A DNA stretch of 64,000 bases. Source: Marthasterias glacialis (taxonomy: Eukaryota; Echinodermata; Asteroidea; Forcipulatida; Asteriidae). Each line of letters begins with the position of its first letter. The first letter of the stretch is position 1. The notes beneath the pieces were generated by a model, which was not told the origin of the DNA, did no database searches, and saw nothing but the letters and a program-made list of their open reading frames with translations. Below, piece after piece: positions 13,490-64,000 of the stretch. The position numbers and the translations under genes were made by a program. Location of the stretch: NCBI GenBank assembly GCA_911728455.2, contig OU452222.1, forward strand, positions 18,238,559 through 18,302,558, given 5' to 3'.

Positions 13490-14105
13490 TTGTGTATGAT
13501 GGAACAAGTATTTACCAAATTACTCTGTACTGTAGTATGCATTCACCAAATGATACCATATCGCAGACAGGGTAGTTTTCAATGTCTCACTCAAACAATG
13601 TGGATGATGTTGAATAGTCAGACAGTAGGAGGGTTGACTGTGCACTATGTAGAATCCAGTCACCACATGATATCACAATGCAGGCTGCACACTTTATCTA
13701 TCATTCAAAACCATGTGACTGGTGTTGAATGGTCAACCGTAGGTGGGTTGACTGTGAACCACATGTATGTAGATGCATTCATTCACCGCATGAAATCATA
13801 ATGCAGGCTGCATAGGTCATCTATCATTCAAAACCAGTGGATGAGACTAAATGGTCAGACAGTAGGAGGGTTGACTGTGTACATGTACTGTGTAGATGCA
13901 TTCACCCCATGAAATAATATTACAGGCTGGCATAGTTTATCATTCAAAACCACAACGGATGAGACTGAATGGTCAGACAGTAGGAGGGTTGACTGTGTAC
14001 TGTGTAGATGCATTCACCCCATGAAATAATATTACAGGCTGGCATAGTTTATCATTTAACACCACAGTGGATGACACTGAATCGTCAAACAGTAGCTGGG
14101 GTCAA
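13490..14105. repeat. Repeat G tandem array, about five ~120-bp units
   Basis: Units share TGTAGATGCATTCACC, ATAATGCAGGCTG or ATTACAGGCTGGC, ATCATTCAAAACCA and ATGGTCAGACAGTAGGAGGG. Units 3-5 are the most alike, suggesting recent local expansion. Confidence 0.85.
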
Positions 14106-14312
14106 CAGCTTTACAAGATCGGACACTGGTCTTAAGTTACTATTCCTTTATAATGTATTTTTACAGCTAATTGATTGTTTTATGCTGTTAATCAATGACT
14201 GGATACTTTCTTAGTTTGTTCTATGTTGGATTGAAAAATCAATTCATTATGTAAACAATGTACACTTGTAACTTAAACAAAAATAGCTGGGATCCCCCAA
14301 CCCACACAAACA

Positions 14313-14397
14313 TAAAAAAAAAAAAAAAAAATAAAAAAAAAAATAAAAAAAAAAAAATAAATAAATAAAAAAATAAAAATAAATAAATAAATAAATC
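14313..14397. repeat. A-rich low complexity tract
   Basis: Poly(A) grading into AAATAAATAAAT units. Confidence 0.9.
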
Positions 14398-15087
14398 CAG
14401 AATGAAAAATATTTAATTTTACTGAATGCTTGACTTAATATGGGATACTTTTTTCTCAACATCTCCTTTATTGCTCTGAGATCTTACGACATGTACAAGC
14501 TGCATTTGAATTGGAAGTAATTTTAAGGAATCCAGATGGACTCTTTTTAACAACCAAGTTGATGGTAAAGGAGTCAAGATAGTGTGAATAGTGTTTGAAT
14601 AGTGTCTCAATCCACACCAAAATAATGAACAAAACATCCCAACGAACAAACACCCAAACACCCAAACAAACTCGAAATGATCACAAACGAATTGCATCTG
14701 TAAATCATTTCACCCACGTGGATGTAATGCTGTTGAATTAAAAAAAAAAATGTCTTTATCACGAAAGTAATACAGTAGTAGGGTCATTTTTGTAAGTTGC
14801 ACAACTTGGATGCCTACAGCTCCAACTTTCAGGAAGTTTTAGACCAAGATCAAATATCTTGAAATGTTGGCTTTTCTCCGATAAGAACCATGGAAGTCTC
14901 TCACAGTATACATACCCTGCATAAAGCCAAAATTACTATAAAAATCACTGCATATTTCTCCTATTTCAACAGTTAGACTGTACAAATAAATAACCATTTA
15001 TAAGTATGACTTTTTTCCCCTCGACACCTATTCCTAATTTTGGCATCGACATTGACACAAATAAATACCTGTGACAGAAACATTTCA

Positions 15088-15093
15088 TTTATT
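15088..15093 (-). terminator. CHD7/8 (kismet): Candidate CHD poly(A) signal
   Basis: TTTATT on the + strand (AATAAA on the - strand) lies about 575 bases beyond the CHD stop, in CATTTCATTTATTCTC. It is the first clear hexamer I noticed there; use is unproven. Confidence 0.3.
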
Positions 15094-15665
15094 CTCAAAT
15101 TCATTTGCAAATCAGTTATAATATTTTCCTGCGTGGGCTAAATCTGATAGCTCTTCAGAAATAATTGTGGGGCATGAAACAGTCGAATGATTTCACCCCC
15201 GTGTGTGTGTGTGTGGCAACAGGAAAATAAGTAGATGACTGTTTGCTGTGTCGGCTGTTATGCACCACTGCAACGGTATCTCTGATTAGTTGACTGTTAC
15301 CTGGGCTACCTGGGGCCAATTGGAATGAACTATCTTAGGTGAGAACAATGTCCTCCCAAAGGATTAATCAATATGCTCACTAGACAGGGATGATACCCGT
15401 GCCTGATCCGATTAGCCTGAAATCTCACTCCTGCAGAACTGAGGCCACTTTTCCTGAGTAAAAGGAAACTTCTGTGGGAAATTCAAAATGTCTAGGGGAA
15501 AATCTTTCAACGGGAAGCAGCGCCGAGAACTTGGGAAGTGGAGACTTTGTGGGAAAAACATATCAAGTGATCTCCACTGATCCTGATTGAACCAGAGAGT
15601 AAGACATTTGCTACCGTCTTGTCGTAGCATCTCAGAGCCAAGTAAAACTTTCTCCTGGTTGAATC

Positions 15666-60087
<44,422 letters not shown>

Positions 60088-60178
60088 GTTTTCAAGGGTC
60101 TTCAGAATCCAATAAAGCTCTTGAAGAGGAGAGATCTCGCGTTGTCAATGGATAATGGATGACAAATGGCAGTATCTT
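60088..60178 (-). other. CHD7/8 (kismet): CHD 5' UTR part of the start-codon exon
   Basis: Reading the - strand, acceptor TCTCTTTGCAG ends at 60179 and 91 bases run to the ATG at 60087. An in-frame TGA lies within these 91 bases, so the ATG (context AAAACATGG, A at -3 and G at +4) is the first possible start. At least one non-coding exon must lie further upstream. Confidence 0.7.
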
Positions 60179-61065
60179 CTGCAAAGAGACAATACAATAG
60201 AATAAATTGTATTTAGTGACAAAGCAAAGCTGTGTGTTGAAATAATACTCCAGAAATATGCCCACACATTTTCCAAAATTTAATTTTAGAAAAGAATCAC
60301 GGCCACACCTGGTTAAATCAAACCATTACATGGCTTTTGTCTTTTGTTCATTTTGGTTCCATTCACTATGCTTTTTCATCTCAATATTTTTTACTATTGC
60401 ATGCTAGCTAGACCTCACCGTGAGGTAATACACAGCAGTTCATAACGCCCTCACTGTGGATGCCCGAACAAAATATTGTACATTTTATTTGAGAAGACTC
60501 TGCTAGGGTAAATGTGAAGCCATTAACAATTGTTTGCATTTATACAACAGGTCCTTGTAGTTGGTAAGCAGTTTGCAACAGCTAATTTTCTTTTCTCTTT
60601 TATTTATAATGACGCTTAATAATTTCATCCTCCAATCAAATGACAAAAATTTACTCATATGATGTAAAATTTATGGATGTTATGTAAATTTGTGCAGTGG
60701 AGAGATCATTTTCATTCAGTGAAAGATGAAATGTTCAATTCAACGCTGAGGCAAAGTCTTGTTGAATGGAAGATTCCATATGTCAACTCATGAAAATGTT
60801 CTCACTATTGCACATACTTGTATAAACATTCACTATTTGTATAACCAACAATTACGGCATACAGCTTTTACTTACAGGCAAATCTTAGAAAGCTCAGTGT
60901 TTTCAAGTAAAATTTCAACACCATTACTAGTATTTAACTGACATGACTGTAGCCTAGAAGTTAACAATTTCAAAAATCGCCAATCAATAGACAATGGGCA
61001 AGTTTGAAAGAGTAACATTTACATACATGCAACTGTTAACAGTTTTAACAACTTAGTGGAGTTCG

Positions 61066-61470
61066 GACAAGTCGACGGTGGACCTCATCAAGTCGTCCAT
61101 TGAGACAACTCGACGGTTGCATCTGTTAAACCATAAGACAAGTCGACGGTTGACTGAGTCGACCGTTCAGACTACTTGACAGTCGGCAGTCAGGCGCAAT
61201 GGACCAGGAGTATACACGGAGAGGATTCCGCATAGGCAGTGCAACTTGTAAATGTAACGCAACCAAAAACAAGATCCTACATAAAAATGCCATCCATCCT
61301 ACATCGGTGTTTTTGACAGTTTAACTGTCGACTTCTCTCGACTGCATAGTTGACTTGTCTTGATCGTCAAGTCGTCTGAACCACCGAGTTGTCTCACTCT
61401 CAACAGACGAGTTGTCTCAACGGCCGGACGAAATGTCTTGAGTCAACTTGTCTCACTGTCGACTTGTCTG
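61066..61470. repeat. GTCGAC-rich foldback in the CHD 5' intron/flank
   Basis: The left half repeats ACAAGTCGACGGT, AACTCGACGGTTG and GAGTCGACCGTT; the right half has the complements AACTGTCGACTTCT, ACTTGTCTCACT and GTCGACTTGTCTGA. The middle (about 61190-61310) is not repetitive. Confidence 0.75.
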
Positions 61471-62479
61471 ACAATTGCCATAAATGACTTACTATCACGA
61501 CTAGACTATATATAATATAGTAATCTGATTTATAGTCTTTGATGATGATTTAACCTTCATGATTTAACTATCTATGTACATCACTGAACTTATTCTGACT
61601 CTCTGCAATGAATCATGGTAGACAGCAAGGACAGGCCATGACTACCTGAGATTAAAACCGAGAGACGGCATGCCAGTACTGTCCATTGTACTTTGTAGTC
61701 CTCCTGCACTGCAACAATGCCGCGGCACAGAGCTAGAACTTTAGAGGGGTAGGTAGGTACGGTAGAGATCATTGAAATCTAACTGTCCGACTATGTCATG
61801 TGTACACATGTCTTCCCATGTAAATTTGTCATGCTGCAGTTACACTCACAGAGAAGTTATATAATCTGATACCAAAGTACTTGATGTAACTTATTAATCT
61901 CAAGAAAATAAGTTACAATATAGAACATTTAACTCGTACATTGACGAAATAATAAGTAAAAATACGTTGCATTTAAACACTCAAACATTCCATAATTTCC
62001 TCTGGTTTTCGTTTTGTTCCGTTCGCAAGAGAGAAGCCGAAAACACACACACAGAACTCTCACATGGCCCCCAAAAATATCATTTTCTGTTCAATAAAGT
62101 GTTTCTACATGCCAGAGAAACCTTAGGGAAACATAGTGAGCACAAACTTACCCAATTTATGTATTTAAAATGAAGAAAAAGACGAATCGAAAATTCTCCA
62201 TGTTCTGAAATTCTGAGTCCATAATAAATGTCTGTCCGTGAAAAAAACCCACATTCTATGCAGCAGTAAACTACCATTACAGAACACGTTATTTCATTGG
62301 ACAGATTAATCTTTGGTCAATCGGCCAAAAATGCCAAATAAATTCATCATTTATATCCGGAAATTAGTTCAAAAAGTCATACAAGTATAAATTAGGTAAT
62401 TTCCCTTAAAATATAAGCTTATAAAAACAATAATTTTACGTTAATATAAGATAATATAAGAGAAAACGACAATACAATT

Positions 62480-62960
62480 CTTGTCAAATTGTCCAATAAG
62501 CTTTAGCGTACTTAAATTCGTCGGGATGACCCGGACCACGTTCTGGGACATAAGGCAGCCAATCAAATGACGCAAACTGACAACTACGAAGTTCCCGTAT
62601 GTTAGTGGGGGCGCCTTTGTTTATTATCTTTTTGCCGGGAAAACTAAGCGCTGAATATCTCCCATGACTCATTGTTTTCTGAACTATTTTATTAAAATTT
62701 CATTGACAAGGTCCTCCCTGTTTATTCAGTTATTTCGTTTAAGTGACATATTGATTATTTAAAGTTATTCTGTCGATAACTTATTACGGTGACCGACTTA
62801 TTAAATTTGAGGAAATCCGATGATTGATAGGCAAAACTTGTGTTGCAATATTATAATCATTGTTTCGGTTCACTTGATTTCTGACGAATCCGGCCGGATG
62901 TGTGAAGCATTCTGGGATGGGGAAACGGAGGGGGTGGTCGGGGTTGGGGGGGCTTGTAGA
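62480..62960 (-). promoter_or_regulatory. CHD7/8 (kismet): Candidate CHD promoter / first non-coding exon region
   Basis: Read on the - strand, this block has an ETS-like CATCCGG at about 62893-62902, a ZNF143-like CCCAGAATGC at about 62905-62917, a palindromic AP-1 site ATGACTCAT at about 62664-62672, and an inverted CCAAT box near 62558. It is less AT-rich than its surroundings. A possible donor, TTTAA|GTACGC, is near 62510. No TATA box is evident. Inferred, not shown. Confidence 0.35.
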
Positions 62961-63639
62961 GATTAAATTATGTATGTTTAGTGTACTGCTATCAAAAATA
63001 ATGACCATGCTAAGTGTACAATAACTCCCCCCCCCCTTTTTTTTTTTAAGATCTATTCATTTTAAATTTGTGGCCAAGTAAGATTTGATTATATTTTTTG
63101 GCAACCATTAACCCTTTAAACACAAGTTTCTCCCTTGGTTGACAAATAAGGCTTATGAACCAGAACTCTCCCGGCTTGGTGTGTTTCATCATGGAGGGCT
63201 TTCCTCCATGGTTTCATCAACCAACCAACTTTAAAACTGCAATATTGAAATGTGTTTACCTTCCTTCAAGTTCTTACTAAGTGATGTTTGAAGCTTTGCA
63301 AGGTGTGGATAAAAATAAGTAACTTTTATTCTGGTAAAACTTGTGGGGTACAATCATGTGTCAATCTCTATTGGAAGGCTGAGTATTGGCTCTGGGAAAA
63401 AAAATGGTATGGTTTCAACAGTGTGCTCTTCTGGTCTTCTCCTGTCTCTTGAAAGATGGGGAGCATACAAAGCCTACTGTTCAAAACATAGAGACCATAC
63501 CCTCCCCTCAACTTTCTGAAGATGTTGGTCACAGGCCAGTCCCTTTCTAGAGTAATGATCAATTATGATAACCATGCAACAGACCTTCAGTTGTCAGATC
63601 CCCCGTACACACAATGACACTCTTAGTGTGAATTTTCAA

Positions 63640-63743
63640 CTTATTAAAAAGGTGCCCCAACTATTTTCCCTTGCAGTCTCAGTTTTGGTTACATCGGTTT
63701 GAATGGAATGAAAACAAGATGGCTGCACCATGATAAAGGTCTA
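63640..63743. repeat. Foldback M copy 2, right part
   Basis: TTGGTTACATCGGTTTGAAT and AAGATGGCTGCACCATGATA match 49741-49919; the left terminus is not evident. Confidence 0.7.
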
Positions 63744-64000
63744 TAAGGGTAACGTATCTACGACACTGCAGTGATGTCAGTCATCCGCTATTCTGGTTTT
63801 GAGCAGCTCTTTTTTAAATTCTTCGGTCCCAGTTAAGACAGGACGGGTTAGGAAAGAAACTTTGGAGATTCGAGGGTTTAGTTACAATTCCCAATGTAAT
63901 TTATTACAAAACACAGATGTTTTACAACCCATTGAAAGTAAAATAAACATTTAAATGAATCAAAAAGAGCAATATCCAGTAAGTTCCGCCCCCAATGAAC

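Larger units (their letters stand above)
6331..15665. other. Convergent intergenic/3' UTR interval between Rab2 and CHD
   Basis: No supported gene. It holds two minisatellites, a foldback at 7660-7802, repeats H, D, E and B, an AGGACTAGTCCTAA foldback at 11226-11332, repeat A, the G tandem array, and an A-rich tract at 14313-14397. Stretches 8180-9600, 10560-11220, 12250-13110 and 14400-15665 show no clear repeat; the last probably includes CHD 3' UTR. Confidence 0.7.
60179..64000 (-). other. CHD 5' intron or upstream flank
   Basis: No coding exon found. It holds the GTCGAC foldback, the candidate promoter block, poly(C)/poly(T) at 63027-63049, and part of foldback M near 63640-63743 (right end CATGATAAAGGTCTATA). 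60180-61060, 61500-62470 and 63060-63630 show nothing recognised. Confidence 0.6.

Overview
This is a eukaryotic, metazoan window: compact coding exons with GT-AG introns, tRNA-derived SINEs, many short foldback (MITE-like) repeats, and no rRNA, CRISPR array or prokaryotic gene structure. The protein sequences and repeat style fit a marine invertebrate deuterostome, most plausibly an echinoderm such as a sea star. That assignment is an inference from repeat character and was not tested by a search.

Two protein-coding genes are supported. On the + strand at the left edge are the last four coding exons of the small GTPase Rab2 (residues 63-212 by comparison with the 212-residue family); its first exons lie left of the window. 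On the - strand, from 60087 down to 15666, is a complete coding region of one subfamily III chromodomain-helicase (the invertebrate counterpart of CHD6/7/8/9, fly kismet). I traced 39 coding exons. All splice phases agree, the lengths sum to 9519 bases, and the predicted protein is 3172 residues: Q/T/S-rich N-terminus, basic linker, two chromodomains, SNF2 ATPase with DEMGLGKT and DEAH boxes, helicase C lobe, CHD6-9-type central region, acidic disordered block, two BRK domains and an acidic tail.

The two genes are convergent, with about 9.3 kb of repeat-rich DNA between their stop codons. In human, RAB2A lies beside CHD7 and RAB2B beside CHD8, so this pair looks like the unduplicated ancestral linkage.

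The rest of the window is intron, UTR and intergenic DNA crowded with dispersed repeats. I recognise at least a dozen families by cross-comparison inside the window (called A, B, C and so on here), most with inverted termini. The clearest mobile element is a 2.13-kb hAT-type transposon at 19522-21651, in CHD intron 35, with CAG(T/C)GTTTTAGCTAG ends and a perfect 8-bp target duplication. Other structures of interest are a near-perfect 122-bp hairpin, foldbacks nested in one host repeat, duplicated splice-site segments in both genes, and matching intron sequence downstream of each BRK exon.

Layout: 1-4912 Rab2 intron with repeats; 4913-6330 Rab2 3' coding exons; 6331-15665 intergenic/UTR repeats and minisatellites; 15666-60087 CHD coding exons and introns; 60088-60178 CHD 5' UTR exon piece; 60179-64000 CHD 5' intron or flank with a candidate promoter near 62.5-62.95 kb.
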